A DNA stretch of 64,000 bases from Rhizobium redzepovicii (GCF_019793435.1 NZ_JAILYH010000001.1:454847-518846), one strand, 5' to 3'; shown: positions 44,616-54,429, counted from the first letter of the stretch. Numbers and translations: made by a program. Notes: generated by a model from the letters alone, not told the origin.

Positions 44616-44634
44616 GTACTTAAAAGTACCTTAA
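44616..44634 (-). promoter_or_regulatory. CtrA-like box and palindrome upstream of the orphan flagellin
   Basis: TTAA at 44620-44623 and 44631-44634 are separated by seven bases, matching TTAA-N7-TTAA, and another TTAA follows at 44638. The site overlaps the palindrome GTACTTAAAAGTAC (44616-44629). It is about 130 bases from the flagellin start, in a 337-base AT-rich divergent gap shared with the ABC operon. No clear -35/-10 pair was assigned. Confidence 0.4.
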
Positions 44635-44826
44635 TCGTTAACGCGGCGAGCCCGGCCCTTGTTTTTTTGTTCACCATGAAATTGCGCCTCTCAATGCCTG
44701 CGAAAACGGCTCAGGCTGCCGCCTGCAAAAATTTGAGATCGGCAATTGACGCAAAGGCGGGAAACTGACTATCAATATTAAATCAATTTGATTGACTTCA
44801 AAAATAAATAACGAGGGAACGTTGGA

Positions 44827-46518
44827 ATGAGATCGAGCAAACGCATGTTTCACAGCATTTCCGTGCACGCCGGCTGGGCAGCGGCAACCGCGCTGACGGC
44901 GCTCGTCGCTTTCGGGGCGGGCAGTGCGGCCGCTGAATCGGTGCTGACGATGCACATCGAGGAGCAGACCAGCTGGGTTCAAAATTTCAATCCGTTCGAT
45001 CTTGCCGGCCGCCGGCAGAGCACGATGGATTTCATCTACGAGCCGCTGGTCATCTTCAATGCCGAGGATGGCGGCAAGCCCGTCTTCCGTCTGGCGACCG
45101 GCTATAAATTCTCCGAGGACATGAAATCGGTCACCTACACCCTGCGACCCGGTGTGAAATGGTCTGACGGCCAGCCGCTGACCTCGGCCGATGTGAAATA
45201 TACGATCGACCTGATGCTGAAGAACGCCGCCCTCGACACGGTCGGCGTCGGCGAGACCGTCGCCTCCGTCGAGACGCCGTCGGCGACCGAGGTGAAGATC
45301 GATCTCAAGGCCGTCAACTCCGATTTCCCGGAAACGCTGGCGGACCTCGCGATCGTTCCCGAGCATATCTGGAAGGACGTTTCCGATCCTGTTGCCTTCA
45401 AGAACGAGAAGCCGGTCGGTTCCGGCCCGATGACCGAGCTGCGCCGCTTCACGCCGCAGGTCTACGAGCAGTGCCGCAACCCGAACTATTGGGATGCCGC
45501 CTCGCTGCATGTCGATTGCTTGAGACTGCCGCAGATCTCCGGCAACGACCAGATGCTCGCCATCCTGCCGGAGGGCAATATGGACTGGATCGGATCCTTC
45601 ATTCCACAGATCGACAAGACCTTCGTCTCACTCGATGCCGACCATAACGGCTATTGGCAGCCGCCGGCCGAAACCGTCGCTTTCCAGATGAACTTCAAGA
45701 GCGGCAATGAAGGCAACCTCGAAGCCTATAAGGACCTGAACTTCCGCCATGCCTTCAGCCTCGCCATGGATCGCAAGTCCATGGTCGATATTGCCGGCTT
45801 CGGCTATCCCGTCGTCAACGAGCATGCGACCGGCCTGCCGCCGCGCTTCGAAAGCTGGCGCAACAAGGATGCCGAGGGCGGCAAGGACGCCTTCATGGGC
45901 TTCGACACCGAGAAGGCCGGTAAGATTCTCGACGATGCTGGCTACAAGAAGGGTGCTGACGGCTTCCGCACGACGCCGAGCGGCAAGCCGATCGCCTTCC
46001 CGATCATTGTTCCGAACGGCTGGACGGACTGGATCGATGCGGTCCAGATCGCGGTCGAAGGCCTGCGCGCCGCCGGCATCAATGCGTCGGTCGCCACGCC
46101 TGAATATGAACAATGGCGCAAAGAGATCATCGACGGCAGCTTCGAGGTCGTCATGAACTCCCGCGCCGACGGCGCAACGCCGTTCCGCGGCTACTACCAG
46201 AGCCTGTCGACTGCCTATGGCGGACGCATCACCGGCGCCCCCTCGCGCTATTCGAACCCGAAACTGGACACGCTTTTCGATCAATACCTGCAGGCGACGT
46301 CGGACGACGACCACAAGAAGATCTTCAACGACATTCAGCTGCTGATCGCCGACGACTTCCCCGTCGTGCCCGTCTTCAACGGGCCGACCTGGTATCAGTT
46401 CTCCAGCAAGCGCTTCACCGGCTGGGTCACAGATAAGGATCCGGTGATGAATCCCGAGGATCACGACAACAACCGCATGCGCCTGATGCATCTGCTGCGT
46501 CTCAAGCCGGTCAGCTAA
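44827..46518 (+). CDS. ABC transporter substrate-binding protein (peptide/oligosaccharide family 5)
   Basis: The 563-residue protein has a signal peptide (AWAAATALTALVAFGAGSAAA-like stretch, cleavage near residue 37) and an SBP_bac_5 domain with LRPGVKWSDGQPLTSADVKY and DFPVVPVFNGPTWYQF. Family 5 binding proteins take peptides and, in several bacteria, cello- or chito-oligosaccharides. The operon ends in a GH20 hexosaminidase, which suggests chitobiose or other GlcNAc oligosaccharides. An AT-rich palindrome (ATCAATTTGAT, 44782-44792) lies upstream. Confidence 0.88.
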   Translation: MRSSKRMFHSISVHAGWAAATALTALVAFGAGSAAAESVLTMHIEEQTSWVQNFNPFDLAGRRQSTMDFIYEPLVIFNAEDGGKPVFRLATGYKFSEDMKSVTYTLRPGVKWSDGQPLTSADVKYTIDLMLKNAALDTVGVGETVASVETPSATEVKIDLKAVNSDFPETLADLAIVPEHIWKDVSDPVAFKNEKPVGSGPMTELRRFTPQVYEQCRNPNYWDAASLHVDCLRLPQISGNDQMLAILPEGNMDWIGSFIPQIDKTFVSLDADHNGYWQPPAETVAFQMNFKSGNEGNLEAYKDLNFRHAFSLAMDRKSMVDIAGFGYPVVNEHATGLPPRFESWRNKDAEGGKDAFMGFDTEKAGKILDDAGYKKGADGFRTTPSGKPIAFPIIVPNGWTDWIDAVQIAVEGLRAAGINASVATPEYEQWRKEIIDGSFEVVMNSRADGATPFRGYYQSLSTAYGGRITGAPSRYSNPKLDTLFDQYLQATSDDDHKKIFNDIQLLIADDFPVVPVFNGPTWYQFSSKRFTGWVTDKDPVMNPEDHDNNRMRLMHLLRLKPVS

Positions 46519-46536
46519 ACCCAGCGAGGGACTGAA

Positions 46537-47517
46537 ATGCGCATTTCGAGCCGGCGCCTCGGCGTCTATGCGGTCGCGCTGGCCTTTGCCATCGTGGTGA
46601 ACTTCATCCTTCCCCGGCTGATGCCGGGGAGCCCGGTCGATGCCATGGTTGCCCAGCTCGGTCCGCGGGCAACGCCGGCGGCCGTCGAGGCGATCAAGGC
46701 GCGCTTCGGCGCGGTCGACCAGCCGATGCTTTGGCAATTCGTCGATTATCTGAAGGGGCTCGTGACCCTCGATCTCGGCGTCTCCGTGAAATATTACCCC
46801 CAGACCGTCGTCCAGGTGCTCGGCCGCTCGACGCTCTGGACCATCTTCCTTGTCACCACAGCGATTGTCTTTTCCCTCTGTGTCGGTGTCGTGCTCGGCG
46901 CTGTGTCGGCCTGGCGCCGCGGCGGGCGTTTCGACACGATCGTCTCGCCGCTCTCGGTGATCATGATTTCGGTGCCGCCGGTCATCGTGGCGCTGACGAC
47001 GCTTTTCGTCTTCGCGGTCTCGCTGCGCTGGTTTCCAGTGGGCTATGCCTACGATCCCAATCTCGATCCCGCCTTCAATTTCACCTTTATCGGCAGCGTT
47101 TTCGCCCATGCGATCCTGCCGGTGCTGACGCTTTCGCCGTTTCTGATCGGCGAGTTCCAGACGACGATGCGATCGTCGATGATCTCGGTGCTCGGCGAGG
47201 ATTATGTGACCATGGGCCGCGCCAAGGGGCTTAGCCACCTCACCGTGATGTTCGGCTATGGCGCGCGCAATGCGATGCTTCCTGTTCTGACCAATCTGGC
47301 GCTGATGCTCGGCGCCGTCTTCGGCGGCTCGATCGTCACGGAGATCGTCTTCAACTATCCCGGCCTGGGGCTGACGCTCTATACCGCGAGCATCGCCCGC
47401 GATTACCCTGTTATCCAAGGGCAGCTGCTGCTGATGACGCTTGCGACCCTTGGCGCCAACTTCCTCGTCGACATCATCTACGGCTTTGTCGATCCGAGAT
47501 TGCGGGAGGCGGCGTGA
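46537..47517 (+). CDS. ABC transporter permease (DppB/OppB type)
   Basis: The 326-residue inner-membrane permease has the DppB-type N-terminus (AFAIVVNFILPRLMPGSPVD), about six transmembrane helices and the EAA loop region (DYVTMGRAKGLSHLTVMFGY GARNAMLP). It pairs with the following permease and overlaps it by ATGA. Confidence 0.9.
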   Translation: MRISSRRLGVYAVALAFAIVVNFILPRLMPGSPVDAMVAQLGPRATPAAVEAIKARFGAVDQPMLWQFVDYLKGLVTLDLGVSVKYYPQTVVQVLGRSTLWTIFLVTTAIVFSLCVGVVLGAVSAWRRGGRFDTIVSPLSVIMISVPPVIVALTTLFVFAVSLRWFPVGYAYDPNLDPAFNFTFIGSVFAHAILPVLTLSPFLIGEFQTTMRSSMISVLGEDYVTMGRAKGLSHLTVMFGYGARNAMLPVLTNLALMLGAVFGGSIVTEIVFNYPGLGLTLYTASIARDYPVIQGQLLLMTLATLGANFLVDIIYGFVDPRLREAA

Positions 47518-48419
47518 TGAGCTTTACGCTGTGGCCGATCCTCAAGCAGAAGAAGGCGCTCGCCGGCCTGATCATCATCGCCGCCCTGTGGCTGATGGCG
47601 CTGTTTGCGCCGCTCGTCGCTCCCGGAGAGCCCGGAGCGCGTGTCGGACGCTCGCATCAGCCGCCGTCGATCGAACATGTTCTCGGCACCACCAAAATGG
47701 GGCGGGACGTCTATCGCCAATTCGTCTGGGGCGCCCGCAGCTCCCTTTCCGTCGGCTTTGCCACCGGCATTGCCATCACCGTTCTCGGTACGGCGATCGG
47801 GCTGGTCGCCGGTTATGCCGGAGGCAGAACGGATGCCTGTCTCGACCTTGCGACCAATGCCGTGCTCGTCATCCCGAACATGCCGCTTCTCATCCTGCTC
47901 GCCTCCTTCGCCGGCACGGTGGGGCCGATGACGATCATGACGATCATCGCGCTGACCTCCTGGCCCTGGGGCGCCCGCATGACCCGGTCGCAGACGATGG
48001 CGCTGCGCAATCGCGATTTCGTCACCGCTTCGAAGATGATCGGCGAGCCGGCCTGGCGCATCATCTTCGTGGAGATCCTGCCGAACCTGACGACGCTGAT
48101 CGGCATCAACCTCGTCGGCAGCATCATCTACGCCATCGTTGCCCAGACGACGCTCGAATATCTCGGCTTCGGCGATCCGCTGAAAGTTTCCTGGGGCACG
48201 ATGCTCTACAACGCCCAGAATTCCTCCGCGATCATGGTCGGCGCCTGGTGGGACATCGGGGTGCCCGCACTCGGCATCGCCCTGACCGGCCTTGGCCTTG
48301 CGCTGTTGAATTTCACCTTCGACGAGATCGCCAATCCGCAGCTCCGCTCCGGCCCGGCGCTGAGCCGCTGGTTCCGCCTCAACCGCGCCCGCAACAGGGA
48401 ACTGGAGCTTGGCCGATGA
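47517..48419 (+). CDS. ABC transporter permease (DppC/OppC type)
   Basis: The 300-residue permease starts MSFTLWPILKQKKA at the ATG in the GTGATGA overlap. It shows the OppC N-terminal region (HVLGTTKMGRDVYRQFVWGA RSSL) and an EAA loop (DFVTASKMIGEPAWRIIFVE ILPN). Together with the preceding gene it forms the membrane channel. It overlaps the first ATPase gene by four bases. Confidence 0.9.
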   Translation: MSFTLWPILKQKKALAGLIIIAALWLMALFAPLVAPGEPGARVGRSHQPPSIEHVLGTTKMGRDVYRQFVWGARSSLSVGFATGIAITVLGTAIGLVAGYAGGRTDACLDLATNAVLVIPNMPLLILLASFAGTVGPMTIMTIIALTSWPWGARMTRSQTMALRNRDFVTASKMIGEPAWRIIFVEILPNLTTLIGINLVGSIIYAIVAQTTLEYLGFGDPLKVSWGTMLYNAQNSSAIMVGAWWDIGVPALGIALTGLGLALLNFTFDEIANPQLRSGPALSRWFRLNRARNRELELGR

Positions 48420-49231
48420 GCGACAATCTTCTGGAAATCGAAAAACTCAATGTCGATTACCTCGTCGACAAGGGAGAATTCCGCGCCGTGAAGGACGTCT
48501 CCTTCACCATCGGCCGCGGCGAGATCTTCGGGCTTGCCGGTGAATCCGGCTGCGGCAAGAGCACGATCGCCTATGCCATCACCCGTCTTTCCAAGGCGCC
48601 CGCCTGGATCAGCGGCGGCAGCATCCGGCTCACCGGGCAGGATCTTTTGAAGCTGCCGGAACGCGAGTTGCAGACAATCCGCTGGAAGCGCATCGGAATG
48701 GTCTTCCAGAGCGCGATGAATTCGCTTAATCCGCTGATGCGGGTCGAGGCGCAGTTCCACGACGTTCTGCGCCGGCATACCGGCTGCTCGCAGGCGGAAT
48801 CCCGGGCACGGGCCGAGGAGATGTTCCGCCTCGTCGGCATTTCCACCCATCGCCTCGGCGATTACCCGCACCAGTTCTCCGGCGGCATGCGCCAGCGCAT
48901 CGTCATCGCGATCTGCCTAGCGCTGAGACCGGAACTGATCATCATGGACGAGCCGACGACGGCGCTCGACGTCGTCGTGCAGCGGGAAATCCTCGAACAG
49001 GTCGTCGACCTGCAGCGCAGCTACGGCTTCTCCGTGCTCTTCATCACCCACGACCTGCATCTGATGGCACAGCTCTGCCGGCGCATCGGCGTCATGCTGA
49101 AGGGCGAGCTCGTCGAAGTGGGCGATGTCAGCCAGGTCGCTCATGCGCCGAAGCACGAATATACGCAGAAGCTATGGAATGCCATTCCGCAGCTTCCGGA
49201 CAATCGGCATCTATCGGGAGTCGTGGCATGA
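48416..49231 (+). CDS. ABC transporter ATPase (DppD/OppD type)
   Basis: The 271-residue ATPase starts [15 protein letters not shown]. It has Walker [15 protein letters not shown], the ABC signature [13 protein letters not shown], Walker [15 protein letters not shown] and the switch histidine [10 protein letters not shown]. The C-terminal Fe-S cysteine motif of full-length OppD is shortened. It overlaps both neighbours by four bases. Confidence 0.92.
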   Translation: MSDNLLEIEKLNVDYLVDKGEFRAVKDVSFTIGRGEIFGLAGESGCGKSTIAYAITRLSKAPAWISGGSIRLTGQDLLKLPERELQTIRWKRIGMVFQSAMNSLNPLMRVEAQFHDVLRRHTGCSQAESRARAEEMFRLVGISTHRLGDYPHQFSGGMRQRIVIAICLALRPELIIMDEPTTALDVVVQREILEQVVDLQRSYGFSVLFITHDLHLMAQLCRRIGVMLKGELVEVGDVSQVAHAPKHEYTQKLWNAIPQLPDNRHLSGVVA

Positions 49232-50172
49232 AAGCGGAGGCAAATCCCGTTATCGCCGAAGCGGTGATCCGGCTCGAGGATATCAAGCGCGATTTCGGCC
49301 CGGTGCGGGCGCTGAAAGGCGTGTCCTTCTCGCTTTTTCCCGGCCGGGCATTGGCGCTCGTCGGCGAATCCGGCTGCGGCAAGACGACCTGTGCCCGCAT
49401 CATCGCGCGGCTGGACAAGCCGACCGGCGGCAGGCTGTTTTTCCGCGGGCAGGAGCTGACCGCCCGCGGCGAGGCTGGGGCTGAACGCAGTTACCGCCGG
49501 GAAGTGCAGATGGTCTTCCAGGATCCATTCTCGTCGCTCAACCCGGCCTTCACCGTCAGCCATCATCTGGCGCGGCCGCTGCAACTGCATCGGCAGAGCG
49601 GCGTGAAGGCCGATCTCGCCCAGGAGATTACCCGGCTGCTCGCAAGCGTCGGGCTGGAACCCGAAGTGACCCGGCAGAAATTCCCGCATGAACTTTCGGG
49701 CGGGCAACGCCAGCGTGTCAACATCGCCCGGGCGTTAGCCGTCGCACCGAGCGTGCTGGTCGCTGACGAGCCGACCTCGATGCTCGACGTTTCCATCCGC
49801 AAGGATATTCTCGATCTGCTCGCCAGGGTGAAACGGGAAAACGATCTCGCCATGCTCTATATCACCCACGATATCGCAACGGCGGCGCATGTGGCCGAGG
49901 AGATTGTCGTGATGTTTGCCGGCCAGATGGTCGAATGGGGCGACACCGAAAGCGTTCTTTCCGACCCGCGCCATCCCTATACCAGGCTGCTGCTGTCCGC
50001 CGTTCCGGACGGCAGCAGGCCGTTCGTGACCGGCGGAAGCGCGCGTTTCCTCGAACAGGCGGAAAAGGTGCGGTCGCTGAGCCGCCCTGAATCGGCTGAC
50101 ATCGAGCAGGTCGGCCCCAACCACTTCATCCGCGCGCTCGGCGTTTCCAATGCCAGACTGCCCAAGAGCTGA
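49228..50172 (+). CDS. ABC transporter ATPase (DppF/OppF type)
   Basis: The 314-residue ATPase starts [20 protein letters not shown] at 49228. Walker A is GESGCGKTTCARII, the signature ELSGGQRQRVNIAR, Walker B VLVADEPTSMLDVS and the switch ITHDIATAAHV. The OppF C-terminal extension (HPYTRLLLSAVPD) is present. It is the last transport gene and precedes the hexosaminidase by 52 bases. Confidence 0.92.
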   Translation: MKAEANPVIAEAVIRLEDIKRDFGPVRALKGVSFSLFPGRALALVGESGCGKTTCARIIARLDKPTGGRLFFRGQELTARGEAGAERSYRREVQMVFQDPFSSLNPAFTVSHHLARPLQLHRQSGVKADLAQEITRLLASVGLEPEVTRQKFPHELSGGQRQRVNIARALAVAPSVLVADEPTSMLDVSIRKDILDLLARVKRENDLAMLYITHDIATAAHVAEEIVVMFAGQMVEWGDTESVLSDPRHPYTRLLLSAVPDGSRPFVTGGSARFLEQAEKVRSLSRPESADIEQVGPNHFIRALGVSNARLPKS

Positions 50173-50224
50173 TTTTCAAACGCCCGCTTCTCAAGAGGCC
50201 AATGTTCAAAAGGAAAGAGTGACC

Positions 50225-52246
50225 ATGTCCACACCGCGACCGAAAACCCTGCGGCTTGAAACCCTTTGGAACCCGCCGGCCGACGGCAAGGAGTTCTCCT
50301 ATGTTCTGCGTCTCAAGAACCTCGGCAGCGCGCCGATTTCGGGCTTCTCGCTTTGCATCAGCGGTCCGGGCCGGGTCGATCCGGCCGGACGGGTCGAAGG
50401 CGCCACGGTCTCAAAGCGGCTCTCCAATTTCACCGAATTCCAGCCCCCGGCCGATTTCGTTCTCGCCGCCGGCGAGACCTGGACGATCTCGGTCTACGCG
50501 CTGAGCTGGCAGTTCCGCCATTGGACGGACGGCGCGACAAGCGCCTATCTCGCGCTTTCCGACGGCGGCACCATCGTGCTCGGCATCGAGCCGACGCGCT
50601 CTTCGGTCAGCAACGCGGCCCTGAAGCGAGGCGCCGAGATCTATCCGGTTCCCGTCAATGCGCCGGTTCAGGTGTCGATCATTCCCTGGCCGAACCATGT
50701 GGCGGTCGCCGCGCGCAGTCCATTGCCGGCCGGTTTTGCCCCGCGGGCGCAGAGCGCCGAAGGGGAGGCGGCAGCGCAGAGCTTCGCGGCACTGGTGGAC
50801 CATCTCTTCGCCGTCGAAGGCATCGTGCGCACCGAAGCGGAAGGTGCCGTGCCCGTCGCCCTGAAGGATGCCGCCGGCTTCGCCCCCGAGGCCTATCGGC
50901 TGAGCTTTGACGAGGAGAGGCTGACGGTCGAGGCGAGCAGCCGGACCGGCTTTCTCTACGGCCTCGTCACCCTCGGCCAGATTTGGCGCGGTGCAAGGCT
51001 GCATCCCGGCGTCTTCCAGTTTCCGGCATCCGGCGAGATCGTCGACGAGCCGGCGATGGGCTGGCGCGGACTGCATCTCGATGTCGCCCGCCAGTTCTAC
51101 GGCGCGGCCGAGGTCAAGAAGCTGATCGCGGTGCTTGCCTGGAACAAGCTCAACCGCTTCCACTGGCACCTTTCCGACGACGAGGCCTGGCGCGTCGAGA
51201 TCGACGCCTATCCGGCGCTGACCGCGGTCGGCGCCTGGCGCGGCCACGGCCTTGCGGTGCCGCCACTCCTCGGTTCGAGCCCGGCCCGCACAGGCGGCTG
51301 CTATCCCAAATCGGTCATCCGCGAGATTGTGGCTGAGGCAAAGAGCTTCGGCGTCGAGATCGTGCCGGAGATCGACATGCCCGGCCATTGCTACGCCATG
51401 CAGCAGGCGATACCCGAACTGCGCGATCCGGCCGAGGTCGGCAGCTATTATTCGGTTCAGGGCTTTCCCGACAATTGCATCAATCCCGCCCTCGAGAAGA
51501 CCTACGAGATCGTCGAGACCATCCTGACCGAACTCATCGAGCTCTTTCCATTCAAGACAATCCATCTCGGCGCCGACGAAGTGCCGCTCGGCGCGTGGTC
51601 CGGCTCGCCGGCAGCGCTCGACCGGCTGCGCGCTGTCGCCGGCGACGCGGTTGCCGACGCCCATGCCAAGCGGCTGAACGTCGTGACCAATACCCATGGC
51701 GCCGACGATATCCACGGCTCGGGCGCGGCCATCCTGCAGGCGGAATTCCTGGAGCGGGTCCAGCGCTTCCTGGCGAGCAAGGGCTGCATCACCGGCGGAT
51801 GGGAAGAGGCGGCCCACGGCGATGTCATCGACAAAGCGAAGAGCTATCTCTGCAGCTGGCGCAATGTCGAAGTCTCGGCCGAACTTGCCGAACGCGGCTA
51901 TGACATGGTCGTCTGCCCCGGCCAGGTCTATTACCTCGACATGGCGCTGAGGCCCGATTGGGATGAGCCGGGCGCCAGCTGGGCGGGAACGTCGGACGCG
52001 GAAAAACTCTATAATTTCGATCCGGTCGGTGGCTGGACAGCCGCGCAGAAAGGCAAGCTCCTCGGCATCCAGGCCTGCATCTGGTCCGAGCCGATGACGG
52101 ATCGCGCCGTTTTCGACCGCCTCGTTTTCCCGCGTCTTTCCGGGCTTGCCGAAACCGGCTGGACGAAGCCGTCGGCGAAGTCATGGGAGCGCTTCAAGGC
52201 GCTGGCCGGGCTGATGCCGCTGCTCTATGGGTTGCAGGAGTCGTAA
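50225..52246 (+). CDS. Beta-N-acetylhexosaminidase (GH20)
   Basis: The 673-residue protein starts MSTPRPKTLRLETLWNPP at 50225 after AAAGGAAAGAGTGACC. Following a beta-sandwich N-terminus and the GH20b-like region (about 150-260), the catalytic barrel has GWRGLHLDVARQFYGAAEVK, NRFHWHLSDDEAWRVEID and the D-E catalytic pair in TIHLGADEVPLGAW. There is no signal peptide, so it cleaves GlcNAc from imported chito-oligosaccharides or glycans in the cytoplasm. Co-transcription with the ABC importer supports this. Confidence 0.9.
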   Translation: MSTPRPKTLRLETLWNPPADGKEFSYVLRLKNLGSAPISGFSLCISGPGRVDPAGRVEGATVSKRLSNFTEFQPPADFVLAAGETWTISVYALSWQFRHWTDGATSAYLALSDGGTIVLGIEPTRSSVSNAALKRGAEIYPVPVNAPVQVSIIPWPNHVAVAARSPLPAGFAPRAQSAEGEAAAQSFAALVDHLFAVEGIVRTEAEGAVPVALKDAAGFAPEAYRLSFDEERLTVEASSRTGFLYGLVTLGQIWRGARLHPGVFQFPASGEIVDEPAMGWRGLHLDVARQFYGAAEVKKLIAVLAWNKLNRFHWHLSDDEAWRVEIDAYPALTAVGAWRGHGLAVPPLLGSSPARTGGCYPKSVIREIVAEAKSFGVEIVPEIDMPGHCYAMQQAIPELRDPAEVGSYYSVQGFPDNCINPALEKTYEIVETILTELIELFPFKTIHLGADEVPLGAWSGSPAALDRLRAVAGDAVADAHAKRLNVVTNTHGADDIHGSGAAILQAEFLERVQRFLASKGCITGGWEEAAHGDVIDKAKSYLCSWRNVEVSAELAERGYDMVVCPGQVYYLDMALRPDWDEPGASWAGTSDAEKLYNFDPVGGWTAAQKGKLLGIQACIWSEPMTDRAVFDRLVFPRLSGLAETGWTKPSAKSWERFKALAGLMPLLYGLQES

Positions 52247-52280
52247 ACCGGGCCTGGCACCGCCATGGAATTTGAGGATC

Positions 52281-52312
52281 GTCGCGCGCGCCGAGAAAGG
52301 TGCGCGCACGAC
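52281..52312 (+). terminator. Terminator-like hairpin after the GH20 gene
   Basis: GTCGCGCGCGC pairs with GCGCGCACGAC (10 of 11) around an A-rich loop, 34 bases after the stop. No T-run follows. Confidence 0.5.
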
Positions 52313-52420
52313 GACGCTGAACTATTGGTCAATCCCGGCGGTCAGTTCGCGACGGCCTGCTGAAGCGCGCCTTCCATGGCTTGCAAATTGAGCTGCGAGA
52401 CGAGATAGGTTCGGCCCTCG

Positions 52421-53089
52421 TTAGAGCCCGACGACACTTGGCAATTCCGAGATATCGGCGATCTCGGTGTAGCCGTAATAGGGATTGGCCGGCTCATGAC
52501 CGCGATTGACCCAAACCTTGTTCTTGATCCCGAGGTCATGGGCGCTCATCAGATCGTAGCGGAACGAGGAGGAGCAATGGAGTATGTCTTCCGGACCGCA
52601 GCCGAGCATGTCCAGCATATATTCGAAGGCGCGGAAATGCGGCTTGTAGGCACCAGCGTCTTCGGCGGTATAAACTGCGTAGAAGGGGGCGCCGAGCTTT
52701 CCGACGTTGGACATGATCTGCGCGTTCATGGCGTTCGAAAGGATGACAAGCGGAATTTCCTTGGCGACCTTGGCAAGACCAGCCGGAACGTCGGCGTGCG
52801 GTCCCCAGGTCGGTACGCGTTCGTATACGAGCCTTGCGTCTTCGTCCCTGAAGTCGATGCCGTTGCGTTTGCAGGTTCTTGAGAGCGCGTTATGGACCAC
52901 GTCGGCATAGGGCTTCCAATCCCCGATGACTTCATCGAGTCGGTATGCGGAGAAGTCCTTGATGAACTCGAGCATCTTCTGCTCGTTCATGCGGTCACCA
53001 TAAAGGTCGCGTGCGGCCTCCGCCATCTGAAAGTTGATCAGCGTGCCGTGGCAGTCGAACGTGATGTATTTCGGGCGGAAAATAGCCAT
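52421..53089 (-). CDS. Haloacid dehalogenase type II-like hydrolase (HAD)
   Basis: The 222-residue protein starts MAIFRPKYITFDCHGTL at 53089, which includes the DxxGT nucleophile motif of HAD enzymes. Motif II serine (VILSNAMNAQ), the motif III lysine (AGAYKPHFRAFEYML) and the acidic region (ILHCSSSFRYDLMSAHDLG) follow. It resembles L-2-haloacid dehalogenases, though the substrate could be a phosphate or other acid. It is convergent with the GH20 operon. Confidence 0.85.
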   Translation of the reverse strand: MAIFRPKYITFDCHGTLINFQMAEAARDLYGDRMNEQKMLEFIKDFSAYRLDEVIGDWKPYADVVHNALSRTCKRNGIDFRDEDARLVYERVPTWGPHADVPAGLAKVAKEIPLVILSNAMNAQIMSNVGKLGAPFYAVYTAEDAGAYKPHFRAFEYMLDMLGCGPEDILHCSSSFRYDLMSAHDLGIKNKVWVNRGHEPANPYYGYTEIADISELPSVVGL

Positions 53090-53393
53090 GCGCTTCGTCC
53101 TTGATTTGGCTTCGGGAAAGCCGTCTGCTTCGAGAGAAAGCATAGGTCAGCGTCGGTCGCTGAGAAGGCTGAATTCCCCGACGTCTTGAGCAGGAAATTC
53201 TGAATTTGCAGGTCCGAATGCGTTTTTGATTGCGATGGACAGTGAATCTCCGGCCCTGACTGTCGGTGACGGTCGGCCGTTGGGGCACCCGATCGGGTTA
53301 ACGCGGTAAGTATTGTAGAATATGCGAATGCACGCATAATTCCCGCGGCTGGCGCTGCCAGGCAAGACCGATCGAGGGCTGTTGGGGGATACC
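53090..53393. other. Divergent gap between the HAD and methyltransferase genes
   Basis: This 304-base gap holds the promoters of both divergent genes. The right part (53295-53345) is AT-richer and may contain the rightward promoter, but no clear element pair was found. No gene or repeat was recognised. Confidence 0.4.
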
Positions 53394-54416
53394 ATGGAAA
53401 CGATCGCCGAAGACGCCGATGCTGGCGTCGTGTCACCCGAACTCGTGGTCGATGCACTGTTTGCCTGCCGCAAGACGGCAGCGATCAGGGCGGCCATCGA
53501 GCTCGATCTCTTTACCCATATCGGCAAGGGCAAAACGGCAGCCTTGCTGGCATCGGCAACAAGTGCTGCGGAGCGGGGGGTGCGCATCCTCTGCGACTAC
53601 CTCGTGGTCCACGGTTTCCTGACAAAGGAGAGCGGAGAGTACCGGATGACCCCGGCGACCAGAATGTTCCTCGATCGCAATTCTCCGGGCTATATGGGCT
53701 CCGCAGTCGAGTTCGTCGCCGCACCCGAAATACTGGATAATTTCCTGCGCGATCCGGCCGCCGTCGTGCGAAACGGCGGTTCGCCCGGGCTCGCGAACAT
53801 GTCGCCGGACAATCCCGTCTGGTTGAAGTTTGCGCGCGGCATGGGCTCCTTTACCGGCCTCAGCGCCAAATTACTGGCTGACGAAATCTCTGGCTTGGGA
53901 AAGCCCTTCAAAAAGGTTTTAGACATTGCGGCAGGTCCGGGCTTGTTTGGGATCGAAATTGCAAAGGCCCTTCCGTCGGCGGAGATCGTCGCCGTCGATT
54001 GGGCCGCGGTCCTGGAGCTGTCGCGGCAGAATGCGGAAAGAGCGGGCGTCGCTGACAGGTATCGGACGATCGCCGGCAGTGCATTCGATGTCGACTGGGG
54101 CACGGATTACGATCTCGTCCTGCTGCCGAATTTCCTGCACCACTTCGATCTGCCGACATGCGCAGGGCTGCTGCGAAAGATCATCGCGAGCCTTGTAGAG
54201 GGCGGCAGGATCGTCGCGGTCGATTTCGTGCCGAACGAAGATCGGGTGTCGCCGCCTTTCCCGGCGGCCTTCTCCTGGGAGATGCTCGCCAGCACGCCGG
54301 CGGGCCAGGCCTATACGCGAAATGAGCTGAGCGAGATGGCAAGACTGGCCGGTCTTGCCGGCGTCACAGTCAAACCGATGCCGCCAACGCCGGCAAGTCT
54401 CATTCTGTTTGAATAG
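53394..54416 (+). CDS. Class I SAM-dependent methyltransferase with dimerisation domain
   Basis: The 340-residue protein has an N-terminal winged-helix dimerisation domain (ALFACRKTAAIRAAIELDLF, FLTKESGEYRMTPATRMF) and a Rossmann methyltransferase domain with motif I VLDIAAGPGLFGIEIAKAL and motif II-III VLLPNFLHHFDLPT. This O-methyltransferase-like layout occurs in secondary-metabolite enzymes. The substrate is unknown. The ATG at 53394 follows GGGGGAT. Confidence 0.85.
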   Translation: METIAEDADAGVVSPELVVDALFACRKTAAIRAAIELDLFTHIGKGKTAALLASATSAAERGVRILCDYLVVHGFLTKESGEYRMTPATRMFLDRNSPGYMGSAVEFVAAPEILDNFLRDPAAVVRNGGSPGLANMSPDNPVWLKFARGMGSFTGLSAKLLADEISGLGKPFKKVLDIAAGPGLFGIEIAKALPSAEIVAVDWAAVLELSRQNAERAGVADRYRTIAGSAFDVDWGTDYDLVLLPNFLHHFDLPTCAGLLRKIIASLVEGGRIVAVDFVPNEDRVSPPFPAAFSWEMLASTPAGQAYTRNELSEMARLAGLAGVTVKPMPPTPASLILFE

Positions 54417-54429
54417 CCGCGACCGTCGC

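Noticed and set aside
45628..47418. 596-residue minus-strand frame opposite the ABC operon
   Set aside because: Antisense to the binding-protein and permease genes, which are well supported.
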